Source: CAYVBJ01 sp964517005 (lineage in GTDB: Bacteria; Bacteroidota; Rhodothermia; Balneolales; Balneolaceae). Taken from it: a stretch of 51,480 bases of DNA. The notes under the pieces are model-generated. The model did no database searches. It was not told where the DNA came from and worked only from the letters and a program-made list of their open reading frames with translations. The stretch lies in NCBI GenBank assembly GCA_964517005.1, contig CAZFAJ010000012.1, positions 1 to 51,480 on the forward strand, given 5' to 3'. Position numbers and translations under genes: made by a program. Positions within the stretch are counted from its first letter, which is position 1, and every line of letters starts with the position of its first letter. Positions 28,201 through 35,479 of this stretch are shown piece by piece.

Positions 28201-29415
28201 CGCATACTCTTCTCCCTTATTCAAAATGAGGTCGGGTACTTCACCGCTCAATCCGCCGGTTGCCGTCATCAATCCATTCGAATATTTTTGAATAATCTCC
28301 CTGTCCACTCTTGGATATTTGTGATAGTATCCCTCAATAAATCCAAGTGAGCTCAATTTTGAGAGGTTTTTGTACCCCACTATATTTTTTGCCCAAAACA
28401 CCTGCTGGTAGCGTTTATCTCTGTTCTCACGGGTGAATTTCTTTTTATGGCGATCTTCCGTCATGTAAAACTCACATCCGATGATCGGTTTTATACCGGC
28501 ATTATGAGCTTCCTGCACAAATAAAAAAGCTCCGTACATATTACCCATATCGGTGAGAGCCACTGCAGGCATACCCAGCTCTTTTGCTTTATGAACAAGA
28601 TCTTTAACTCCGGCAGCTGCCTGAAGAACCGAATATTTAGAGTGGCAATGCAGATGGGTAAACGGTGTATCAATAACGGCCTCAACATCCTGATTCACCA
28701 GGATTTCGGGATTTGATTGTGACCGGTCATCTTCGGCCGGACCACCATTTCTCTTAAGTTCTTCAACTTTCGGAATGTAGGTATTCCGGTCAATCAAAGC
28801 ACTTGCTTTACCGGAAACATCATGCTCAATAGAAAATACCGGATTAATAACTCCGAGCTTTACCAGCTCAAGAAAACAACGGGCAGTGGCATCCACATCG
28901 GCTGCGGCATTATGCGCTTCCTCAAATCCGATATCGAAGAGTTTATTATGCAGCTCGGCAAGAGTTGGCCACTTGTAACGCCCGCGCCCTCCCGGCAATG
29001 CACAAAATTCGGTTGATTCATCTTTTGTATCAATATGAATTTTTGAAGAGACAGGGTTTTCAAAACCTCTTCGCAAAAACTCACAGCCAATAATATTGAG
29101 GTCAAATTCAAGATTATGGCCTATGATAAAGTGTGCGTTTTCAACCTCTTCCGCAAAAATTTGCAGAACATCATCCAGAAGATATCCTTCTTTTTCAGCC
29201 CGTTTCGTTGAAATTCCATGAACCTTTTCGGAGTTGAAAGGAATTGTAAATCCTTCCGGCTTGATGATATAATCACCTGCAGAGATTTTTTTTCCGGTAA
29301 CATCATGAATCTGCCAGGCAAGCTGCACACATCTTGGCCAGTTGTCAAAATCTGACAGAGGCGCAGAATAATTTTGCGGCAACCCGGTGGTTTCTGTGTC
29401 AAAGATGAGATACAT
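25210..29415 (-). CDS. dnaE: DNA polymerase III alpha subunit with fused N-terminal DEDDh exonuclease
   Basis: This 1401-residue replicative polymerase is about 240 residues longer than standard DnaE. Residues 1-190 are a DnaQ-like 3'-5' exonuclease with all catalytic positions: D6 and E8 (FDTETTG), D105 (HNLEFD), H168 and D173 (HNAAADVDA). After a linker comes the PHP domain (252-500), then the catalytic palm with PDIDIDFDDDG (D653, D655) and the GPGRGSAAGS loop. Fingers, a helix-hairpin-helix region and an OB-fold (SSITIIGIITNVKNVTDRKG) follow. In the PHP domain several metal ligands differ from the active consensus: LTDM instead of LTDH (M290), and NNVY instead of NDVH (454-457). Proofreading is therefore likely done by the fused exonuclease. 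Fused forms are known in part of Bacteroidota. Confidence 0.97.
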   Translation of the reverse strand: MYLIFDTETTGLPQNYSAPLSDFDNWPRCVQLAWQIHDVTGKKISAGDYIIKPEGFTIPFNSEKVHGISTKRAEKEGYLLDDVLQIFAEEVENAHFIIGHNLEFDLNIIGCEFLRRGFENPVSSKIHIDTKDESTEFCALPGGRGRYKWPTLAELHNKLFDIGFEEAHNAAADVDATARCFLELVKLGVINPVFSIEHDVSGKASALIDRNTYIPKVEELKRNGGPAEDDRSQSNPEILVNQDVEAVIDTPFTHLHCHSKYSVLQAAAGVKDLVHKAKELGMPAVALTDMGNMYGAFLFVQEAHNAGIKPIIGCEFYMTEDRHKKKFTRENRDKRYQQVFWAKNIVGYKNLSKLSSLGFIEGYYHKYPRVDREIIQKYSNGLMTATGGLSGEVPDLILNKGEEYAEEAFRWWHDLFGDDFYVELNRHGLEEEERVNEVLLRFADKYNVKVIAANNVYYMEKEDAKAHDALLCIDDNTPISVPIGRGRGFRYGFPNSEFYFKTGDEMKAMFADLPQAIENTYEIVEKVEPVKLERDVILPSFTLPEGFETEDDYLKHLTYRGAEKHYETIDAEIKERIEHELKIIREMDFAGYFLIVQDFIQAARDMGVFVGPGRGSAAGSVVAYCTGITNIDPLKYDLLFERFLNPERVSMPDIDIDFDDDGRQRVIDWVVDKYGKDQVAHIITFGTMAARSSVRDVARVLELPLNEADKLAKMVPETIGISLEEAFNSVKELRDIKKGEDLQGKTLQMAETLEGSVRNSGLHAAGVIIAPDKLTEYIPISSAKDAELYVTQFDGKVIENAGMLKMDFLGLKTLSILKTAIRFVERNHGKSYNLDDIPLDDEKTFELYQRGQTIGTFQFESDGMRKYLKQLKPTSINDLIAMNALYRPGPMQFIPDYINRKHGKAKVEYPHEDLKEILEPTFGIMIYQEQIMMVAQKMASFSLGEADILRRIMGKKKAELLPPEEKKFMERAVEKGYSRDVAKNVFDKMAMFASYGFNKSHSAAYSVVAYHTMYFKANFPAEYMAAVLSHNMSDIKKVSFFIEECQRMNIAVDAPDINSAEGKFIARKGRIQYGMSAIKGVGSSAIRAIVDERKENGPFKSIFDFASRIDTRSCNKRVLESLIQAGAFDQLHPNRAQLMLTLDDVLAYASRRQEESRLNQANLFGGAGGTSSLSEPKLRECKPWSNIEKLNRERELIGFYLSGHPLNKYMDDIRLFASHSLSEGALNDLANGSSITIIGIITNVKNVTDRKGRPFAFLQVEDLTGNIEVIAFSDVYDRNMGLMQADTIVMIQGEINRRDAQPKIIAKSMERVENLREQFQSKLSLRLQLDTGDLTGDELQSIATLFSLHKGETSVKFYIKSNGTGESLTMNVRKYVVEPNNALLQSLREIVGKESVALVKN

Positions 29416-29526
29416 GGGCAGTTTACAGTGTCTTTTTTATAAAGAAATTGTTCTGAGGAAAGATAGCAGATTTGCCTGCCAAAGGTAAGGTTCGATTTTG
29501 ATTTAAAACACTCACTAAATTTGAAG

Positions 29527-30369
29527 TCAGCTGTTGTTTTCAACTGTTTTCCGAAACGACTTCCACGCTTTCAGATATTTCTCTTTGCTCACCAAAAACG
29601 AATCGTTGTGGCCGCCGTTCAAAGTTACAAACTCTTTGGGTTCCGAAGCTGTTGCATAAAGCTCCTCGCCATGATGGAATGCGATCAGATCGTCATCCCG
29701 GCTGTGCAGAATCAAAACAGGAACATCTTTGATATCTGAAAGATAGTCAGTAGTGGGAAATTTATAGTTGGAAAGAAAAGAGGGGATAACCGGATAAACC
29801 TCCTCAATAATTTTTCTCATATTAGTGAAGGATGAATCTAATGCAAGCCCGCCTATTTTGTGATTCGCCGCAATGTAAGAAGCAACTGCGCCGCCCAGCG
29901 ATCTGCCAAACTGGACAATGTTTTCATCTTTGGCGTCATAATTGGCCTTTAAAAAGTTAAGCGCTGCTTCCGCGTCTTTATAAAGACCCTCTTCAGAAGG
30001 CTTTCCCTCACTTTTTCCGTACCCTCTGTAATCATACATAAACACATTAAATCCAGCCTCGTGCAGTACAGAAGCCAGCCCCACACGGCCGCTTATGTTC
30101 CCTGCATTACCGTGAGAAAGCTGAACAATTTTATCTGATTCCACATTGGGAATAAACCATCCGTGAATCTTTACGCCATCTTCTGTCTCAAAGTAATGAT
30201 CCTTGTAAGAGAGTCCAACCGATTCAGGTGTTGCAATCATCTCTTTTCCGGGAATAAACAAAAGATTTCCCTGGAAAAAATAGGCTCCTGCCAGTATCAC
30301 TGTATACAGAGACACAACTACAATCGAAATTTGAAAAAAAATCCTCAGAGCCGGCATCATAAATTCCAT
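29527..30369 (-). CDS. Membrane-anchored alpha/beta hydrolase
   Basis: This 280-residue protein has one N-terminal membrane segment (residues 8-30) and then an alpha/beta-hydrolase domain. The nucleophile elbow is FGRSLGGAVASY (Ser in GRSLGG). The acid is in VLILHSRDDDLIAF and the catalytic His in LNGGHNDSF. The fold resembles the ABHD13/YfhR-like (BEM46) group, which may act on lipids or peptides. Its substrate is unknown. It starts directly after the stop of thpR, so it belongs to a three-gene run: acylphosphatase, thpR, hydrolase. Confidence 0.9.
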   Translation of the reverse strand: MEFMMPALRIFFQISIVVVSLYTVILAGAYFFQGNLLFIPGKEMIATPESVGLSYKDHYFETEDGVKIHGWFIPNVESDKIVQLSHGNAGNISGRVGLASVLHEAGFNVFMYDYRGYGKSEGKPSEEGLYKDAEAALNFLKANYDAKDENIVQFGRSLGGAVASYIAANHKIGGLALDSSFTNMRKIIEEVYPVIPSFLSNYKFPTTDYLSDIKDVPVLILHSRDDDLIAFHHGEELYATASEPKEFVTLNGGHNDSFLVSKEKYLKAWKSFRKTVENNS

Positions 30370-30903
30370 TTATTCAAGATCAAAAGTTTTTAAAACCCGG
30401 TGATCCGCCCCGCTGTCCGACAATTTACTTTCATAGAGCTGAAACGAATCGACAACAATTTTCTCACCGGTATACTCTTTAACACGATTCAAAAATTCAT
30501 CCGATCCCGGATTTTTTTTCTTTGAGCGTGCTACAGTTATGTGTGGAATATACTTTTTTTCTGCAACATCGGGCTTATAACTTTCAAGCTGATTTGCAAT
30601 TCGGCTTTGTAAAATTTTAATGTTTTTTTGATTCTGCAAACCGATCCACAATACTCTCGGTTTTTTTAATGAGGGAAAAGCTCCGGGTCCGTTTGTATAT
30701 ACCGAATAAGCATTTTCTGAAATCCCTGATAATTTTTCAATTATACCGGGAATCTTCGATTCATCGGTATCCCCCAGGAAAAAAAGAGTGATATGAAGCT
30801 GCTCTTCCGGTACGGGGCGGAAATGATCCAGATCAGCGGAAATACTGCTCAATGACTTTTTTAGCCTCTGAGGCAGATCAATGGCAACAAACAAACGCTT
30901 CAT
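30370..30903 (-). CDS. thpR: RNA 2',3'-cyclic phosphodiesterase
   Basis: This 177-residue 2H phosphoesterase has the two HxTx signatures, HITLFFLG near residue 40 and HITVARSKK near residue 124, that form the symmetric active site. It starts MKRLFVAIDLPQRLKK, as is standard for this family. Family members (ThpR, formerly LigT) hydrolyse RNA with a 2',3'-cyclic phosphate to a 2'-phosphate. The start overlaps the acylphosphatase stop by 4 bases and the stop abuts the hydrolase start, so the three are co-translated. The physiological role is not known. Confidence 0.92.
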   Translation of the reverse strand: MKRLFVAIDLPQRLKKSLSSISADLDHFRPVPEEQLHITLFFLGDTDESKIPGIIEKLSGISENAYSVYTNGPGAFPSLKKPRVLWIGLQNQKNIKILQSRIANQLESYKPDVAEKKYIPHITVARSKKKNPGSDEFLNRVKEYTGEKIVVDSFQLYESKLSDSGADHRVLKTFDLE

Positions 30904-31181
30904 CTCTTTACGAAAAAGGTTTGATGCGGTTCATCAGTTTCTGTTTCCCGGTCTGTCGTAAGATTTTCTACAACCGCAGACCGGGGACCTTTTTTTAATC
31001 TTGATACCATGGTATTTAGAGTTGATTCTTCTCCCTGCAGTAATACTTCAACTCTGCCGTCCGACAGATTCCGGACCCACCCGGTAATATTGAGTTCCTT
31101 TGCGTTTACTTTTGTAAAATGTCTGAATCCTACTCCCTGTACACGCCCTGAAAATAACAGGTGTTTTTCTTTTACTCTCAT
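30900..31181 (-). CDS. acyP: Acylphosphatase
   Basis: This small enzyme of about 93 residues hydrolyses carboxyl-phosphate bonds such as acetyl-phosphate. The active-site arginine lies in SGRVQGVGFRHF and the asparagine in GWVRNLSDGRVEV, both canonical. An ATG at 31199 gives six extra residues (MTKCFK). I place the start at the second ATG (31181), which fits the family's short N-terminus (MRVKEKHLLFSGRVQGVG). It is the first gene of the acylphosphatase-thpR-hydrolase run and is divergent from oxyR across about 66 bases. Confidence 0.93.
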   Translation of the reverse strand: MRVKEKHLLFSGRVQGVGFRHFTKVNAKELNITGWVRNLSDGRVEVLLQGEESTLNTMVSRLKKGPRSAVVENLTTDRETETDEPHQTFFVKR

Positions 31182-31247
31182 TTTAAAACATTTTGTCAAT
31201 TCTATATTATCTTTTAGAAGCTAATAATAAAACTACGGATACAAAAA

Positions 31248-32180
31248 ATGACTCTGACTCAATTATCTTATATAGTAGCTGTCGAAAGATACAGGCATTT
31301 TGCGACTGCTGCAGAAAAAAGCTTTGTTACACAACCTACGCTTAGCATGCAGATCCATAAACTTGAAGAAGATTTGGGAGTGAAATTATTTGACCGCTCC
31401 AAATCACCGGTTGTTCCAACTTCAATCGGCACACAAATAGTATCTCAGGCAAAGATTATTCTTCGCGAGGCCAAGCGTATTGAAGATCTTGCCAATTTGA
31501 ATGAAGACGAGTTACGAGGAACCTTCCGGATAGGTGTGATACCTACAGTTGCACCCTATCTTGTACCAATGTTTTTGAGAGAATTTATGCAAAAATATCC
31601 CCTTGTTGAGCTGGTGTTTGAAGAAGTTCTCACTAAAGAGATTGTATCCGGACTTGCTGAAGACAGGATTGATGTTGGAATCCTTGCCACACCGGTTGAC
31701 ATGAAACAGGTTTTCACTGAAGATCTGTTTACAGAACCTTTTGTCGCTTATCTTTCAGAGTCGCATCCGCTTGCGGGTAAAACAAAACTGACACTTGATG
31801 ATCTGAACAGAACGAATATATGGCTGTTAAATGAAGGCCACTGTTTCCGGGATCAGACGGTCAAGATCTGTAAGGAAGTAGAAGAGTCACCACGGGCTTC
31901 AATCCGGTTTGAAAGCGGAAACCTGGAAACACTGAAAAAACTGGTTGAACAGAATTTCGGGATGACACTTTTGCCCTGGCTGGCAATTCAAAACATCAGT
32001 AATACGGAGTCCAGGGCCACTATTGTCGAATTTGAAGAACCCATTCCCTCCAGAAAAATCCGGCTGGCCTACAGCCGGAAATATTTGAAACAAAACCTGG
32101 TTCAGGCACTTTTGGACGAAATCAAGGGAGCAATTCCGGAAGCCCTGCTCTTACCCGAAAAAAAGATAGTTATCGAGTAG
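31248..32180 (+). CDS. oxyR: OxyR-type LysR regulator
   Basis: This 310-residue LysR-family activator starts with a helix-turn-helix (FATAAEKSFVTQPTLSMQIH, residues 18-37). It is followed by a substrate-domain-like sensor region. It has the OxyR redox cysteines at exactly the E. coli positions: C199 and C208 in NEGHCFRDQTVKIC. Peroxide oxidises C199 to a disulfide with C208 and switches on antioxidant genes. No catalase, Dps, AhpC or other obvious target lies in the window, and the divergent gene is acylphosphatase, so its targets are elsewhere. The 48-67 base intergenic gap may hold an autoregulatory site, but I could not define one. Confidence 0.93.
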   Translation: MTLTQLSYIVAVERYRHFATAAEKSFVTQPTLSMQIHKLEEDLGVKLFDRSKSPVVPTSIGTQIVSQAKIILREAKRIEDLANLNEDELRGTFRIGVIPTVAPYLVPMFLREFMQKYPLVELVFEEVLTKEIVSGLAEDRIDVGILATPVDMKQVFTEDLFTEPFVAYLSESHPLAGKTKLTLDDLNRTNIWLLNEGHCFRDQTVKICKEVEESPRASIRFESGNLETLKKLVEQNFGMTLLPWLAIQNISNTESRATIVEFEEPIPSRKIRLAYSRKYLKQNLVQALLDEIKGAIPEALLLPEKKIVIE

Positions 32181-32344
32181 CAAATTCAATTGCCATTAAA
32201 ATGATCTGATAATATTTAGAAAAGATTAACTATTTATGAAATCTTTTATGGTTAGGTTTTTATCGAGCATTTAGGAGTGACATTTTAAATGCACCGGGTT
32301 TCGCATTTAGGGGTACTTTTAATTTTAGCTTATAATTTGGGGAC

Positions 32345-32713
32345 ATGAAGAAAAAAGTTATCATTGTTGAAGACGATCAATTACTGGCTCTGATTCTAAA
32401 AAAAATGGCTGTATCCATTGATCTTGAGGTGTTATCTGTTTACCAGTTCGGACGCGAGGCCGTGGAGATGATCATCAGGGAAAATCCGGATATTATATTT
32501 ATGGATATCTCTCTTGCCGATGATTTTAACGGTGTTGAAGTCATGGAAGTTATTCGCAACCACACAAGGAGTCCGGTTGTTTATATTTCGGGTATTTCCA
32601 ACAACAGCGTTAAAAGTAATGCCAAAAACATTGAAAACTCATGCTTTCTCAGTAAACCGATTCGGCTGACTGATTTGAGAGAAGCTGTTGAGTCCTTTTC
32701 GGCAGTTTTTTAA
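32345..32713 (+). CDS. Single-domain response regulator (CheY-like)
   Basis: This 122-residue receiver domain has no output domain. It carries the acidic pair D10/D11, the phosphoacceptor D54 (IFMDIS), the switch residue S82 (YISG) and K104 (LSKP). It is thus a complete and likely phosphorylatable receiver, which would act by protein binding. No histidine kinase is nearby. It ends overlapping the 3' end of the convergent YdbT-like gene by 4 bases. An upstream gap of 164 bases separates it from oxyR. Confidence 0.9.
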   Translation: MKKKVIIVEDDQLLALILKKMAVSIDLEVLSVYQFGREAVEMIIRENPDIIFMDISLADDFNGVEVMEVIRNHTRSPVVYISGISNNSVKSNAKNIENSCFLSKPIRLTDLREAVESFSAVF

Positions 32714-34197
32714 ACTCCGCGCCAGCCCGGCACCATCTGCTTTGTCTGTTGTTCCATATCCATGGAATGGCTATTGTCGCCTTTTCGAATCCATCTTTCC
32801 AGGTAATCCGATACCGATACCTCCAGTTCTTTTACACTGAATGAACGCCCCTGATCACCTGATGCCACATGCAGATTTACGGTAATCAGGTTTCTGAATT
32901 TCTGGATCCAGCTCTGTTCTATATCCAGGTCCTGTGCTCTTGTTTTTTTGATGATGGCGGTGGTTTTAGCAAGATTCCGGAAACTGATCATGATATTATC
33001 GTAGTCCCAGCCAATCGATGCATCTCTGTATCTCAGCCATCCCCAGAACGCAGCCGGCATTATTAAAATCCAGATCCAAAGGGATGTATCCAGCAGCCAC
33101 CACAATCCGGCAATCACAGGTGCGGAGATCAGCATGCTTTTAAAAATATATCTTCGCATGGCGCGAAAAGGTGGTTTTTGGGCAGGTGCCGATTTAATAT
33201 AGTCAGGAACAATCTTTTCAAGAAAAGGATCCAGTTTGTGCTTTTTAATCAGGGGAAAAAGGAGGATAGAGCCGTTGCCTTTAGAATCTCCGTAGCCGGC
33301 GCTTTCAAGATGAACAGAGCAGTATCCAAAGGGCTGACGAAGAACTCCTTCCATGATCCAAATTGCCTGGATACGGTTAAACGGAATCGTAATTCGTTTT
33401 TTTTCAAATATTCCCCTTGTAATCAGCAGCTCATCACTGAATACGGTAAGGCTGAAGTCGCCATAGGAAAAGAGTGTTCCAAAAAATGACATCAGCCACG
33501 CAAACAGAATCAGCAGCCCGATTACAGTAATGATCAGGAAGAGATCTGTTTCAGCAGGTATCACATTCATGAACCACTCATAGATTTCATTCTCGCTTAT
33601 GAGCGGCTCCGCCTGAGAAAATAGTGTTCCGATCACTGAAAGCGCAATTCCAAAGCTGCCTGAAGTAGATGCAGCTACAAGCAGGTTTTTGCCGGGTAAA
33701 TGAAAAGTGCTTGCTTGCTTTTCTTCAGCAGGGTTTTCTACATCTTGCAGGCCGGTATCAGGGCCATTATTCTTCTTTAGTTTTTCTGTGATGATTTCAG
33801 CATTGGCCCGGCTGATTGCATCGATTGTAGCTTCTCGTGAGCTGGATGCTGCTGTTTTTATTTCTACCTTAACCAGGCCGAACATTCGCTGCAAAACACC
33901 GGCTGTGATATCTATAACCTGAACCCTGTCTCTTGTCAGATACAAATTTTGCCTCACAAGCAGGCCTCTTTTAATGTGCATCTGGCCATCTTCAATTTTG
34001 TATTGAAACCGCCACCAGCTTACAATTCCCAATACAAGCAGTGTCAGAAAGCCGCCGCCAATCCACCAGATTACTGAAGCTTCACCGCCCCGTGAACCCA
34101 CAACAAGAAGCACAATAATTGTTACCAAATTGCCTTTAATAAGGGCCAGTGCACGTGCCACTGCGGCAATCGGATGTTGTCGCCTGAATTCAGACAT
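32710..34197 (-). CDS. YdbT-like membrane protein with bacterial PH (bPH2) domains
   Basis: This protein of about 495 residues has several membrane segments and repeated bPH2 (YdbS/YdbT) domains. The repeats YKIEDGQMHIKRGLLVRQNL, ELLITRGIFEKKRITIPFNR and NIMISFRNLAKTTAIIKKTR each have the pattern basic-strand, then IPFxRIQ-like segment. The family is common in many bacteria but the molecular role is not established; the Bacillus pair is linked to resistance to cationic stress. I place the start at ATG 34197 (MSEFRRQHPIAAV), 15 residues inside the first possible ATG (34242). This leaves an 8-base overlap with the YdbS-like gene (ATGTCTGA) instead of 53. Confidence 0.88.
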   Translation of the reverse strand: MSEFRRQHPIAAVARALALIKGNLVTIIVLLVVGSRGGEASVIWWIGGGFLTLLVLGIVSWWRFQYKIEDGQMHIKRGLLVRQNLYLTRDRVQVIDITAGVLQRMFGLVKVEIKTAASSSREATIDAISRANAEIITEKLKKNNGPDTGLQDVENPAEEKQASTFHLPGKNLLVAASTSGSFGIALSVIGTLFSQAEPLISENEIYEWFMNVIPAETDLFLIITVIGLLILFAWLMSFFGTLFSYGDFSLTVFSDELLITRGIFEKKRITIPFNRIQAIWIMEGVLRQPFGYCSVHLESAGYGDSKGNGSILLFPLIKKHKLDPFLEKIVPDYIKSAPAQKPPFRAMRRYIFKSMLISAPVIAGLWWLLDTSLWIWILIMPAAFWGWLRYRDASIGWDYDNIMISFRNLAKTTAIIKKTRAQDLDIEQSWIQKFRNLITVNLHVASGDQGRSFSVKELEVSVSDYLERWIRKGDNSHSMDMEQQTKQMVPGWRGV

Positions 34198-34669
34198 CTT
34201 CTTCGGCAAGTCTTGCATAGGTTGAGATTGTATCACGAACATGATCTGCTATCATTTCATCCAGCGCAGAAATTTCATGGGTTGTTGCTGCTGTGGATAT
34301 TGTCACCGAAGCGAGCTTATACCAGCGAAGAATGGGGCCTTGGGTAGTATCCACATGCTGCACTCTGCTTAGCGGAATTAGTGTTCGCCTTCGTATGATT
34401 ACACCTCTCAGCAAATCAATTTCGTGTTCGTCAATTTCATATCGCCAGTGTCTCCATCGAACATATGGAATAAAAAAAATACCGGCTATATAGTAAAGTA
34501 GAGTAAAAACAGCCAGGGCAATCAGAGTCCAGGCGTGATTTCCTTGCCAGCCCAGAAATATTGCATAGAGTGCGGGGAGACCAAATATGAATAAATTTCC
34601 ACCGGCTGCAGCCCATTGCCAGGCCCGTATAGCACGCGGGGTAAGTTTCTTGGACGGGGTTTTCTTCAT
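34190..34669 (-). CDS. YdbS-like membrane protein with a bPH2 domain
   Basis: This 159-residue protein has two adjacent membrane segments (about residues 20-65) followed by one bPH2 domain. The domain has YEIDEHEIDLLRGVIIRRRT, LIPLSRVQHVDTTQGPILR and a final strand VTISTAATTHEI, the diagnostic sequence of the YdbS family. It is the first gene of the pair, and the YdbT-like gene overlaps its stop by 8 bases. YdbS and YdbT proteins are normally encoded together, as here, and probably form a membrane complex of unknown role. Confidence 0.88.
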   Translation of the reverse strand: MKKTPSKKLTPRAIRAWQWAAAGGNLFIFGLPALYAIFLGWQGNHAWTLIALAVFTLLYYIAGIFFIPYVRWRHWRYEIDEHEIDLLRGVIIRRRTLIPLSRVQHVDTTQGPILRWYKLASVTISTAATTHEISALDEMIADHVRDTISTYARLAEEDV

Positions 34670-34844
34670 TCGGTCTGTTCGTGATTATTTCCTGCAATAT
34701 AAATATAGGAATTTCGGGACTTCAAACATAAGAGAACAGACATCACGGAGCAAACAATTTAATATGGTTTGCTTATGAACTTAACGATTTCCAAATACCG
34801 GAGTTCAATCAAAGACACTACAGATCAAATTGTCCGGAAACATA

Positions 34845-35009
34845 TTAATGTAACCGGCCAACAAACTCTTCATTAGTTCTGTACTGTAATTTTTTATCCC
34901 GGGCTTCTTCAAATTTTTGAAGAGAATGCAGCATGTTAACAGTGCAAGCGGCACAGATAGAAATTAATGCGATTATGACCATCAGAATCAAGGCAATTGA
35001 TAACATCAT
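34845..35009 (-). CDS. Small single-pass membrane protein, unknown
   Basis: This 54-residue protein starts MMLSIALILMVIIALISICA. It has one strong membrane helix, then a charged tail (LQKFEEARDKKLQYRTNEEF). A longer open frame extends back to 35090, but that would place its start inside the histone gene's terminator hairpin, so I prefer the ATG at 35009. No family recognised. It is plausible as a real small membrane protein because the frame has a clean hydrophobic/charged organisation, but there is no independent support. Confidence 0.45.
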   Translation of the reverse strand: MMLSIALILMVIIALISICAACTVNMLHSLQKFEEARDKKLQYRTNEEFVGRLH

Positions 35010-35076
35010 ATATAGATTAGATTTATTTAAATTTGTTGCTTCAATAAATTGAAATCTACGGGCTATCGTTCCGTCT

Positions 35077-35104
35077 AAAAAAAAAGCCACACAAGGTGGC
35101 TTTT
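35077..35104 (-). terminator. Rho-independent terminator of the histone-like gene
   Basis: AAAAGCCAC (35082-35090) pairs perfectly with GTGGCTTTT (35096-35104) around a 5-base loop. On the minus strand it continues into a run of nine T, a strong terminator 27 bases past the stop at 35131. Confidence 0.88.
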
Positions 35105-35130
35105 ACAGAGAAATGTTCAAAAAAAGGATT

Positions 35131-35307
35131 TTAATCTTTATTTTTGATATCCTGAATTTCAAGTCTGATTTCCTGGGCAAGTTTCTTAAGTTCCTGTAGT
35201 TGCTTGCGGGCACGTGTACCGGCGGCTTTATTTCCCTTGTTGTAAAACTTGTCCATATCATCTTCAAGCTCTGTCATTAAATCTTTTACCTGATCAATTC
35301 TACTCAT
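35131..35307 (-). CDS. Histone H1-like (Hc1-type) DNA-binding protein
   Basis: This 58-residue protein reads MSRIDQVKDLMTELEDDMDK, then FYNKGNKAAGTRARKQLQEL and KKLAQEIRLEIQDIKNKD. The core FYxKGNKAAGTRxRKxLQELK is the signature of the short histone H1-like proteins found across Bacteroidota, related to chlamydial Hc1. Such proteins bind DNA non-specifically and may compact the nucleoid. The gene is short and easily missed by gene finders. It has its own strong terminator 27 bases downstream, supporting a stand-alone, well-transcribed unit. Confidence 0.9.
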   Translation of the reverse strand: MSRIDQVKDLMTELEDDMDKFYNKGNKAAGTRARKQLQELKKLAQEIRLEIQDIKNKD

Positions 35308-35479
35308 CTAAATCTCCAATTAAATTAATATTTCCGGTGATAGTTTTATCACCTCTTTATACAAAAGAAAACTCTATTTCGAGATTCTCCTGTTAGTAAT
35401 CGCCTAATTTAACATTCTGAAGCGTAAATACACGTTTTTTTTTCAAATTTTTTGGAATAATCTTCAAAAATGGGTGAAT

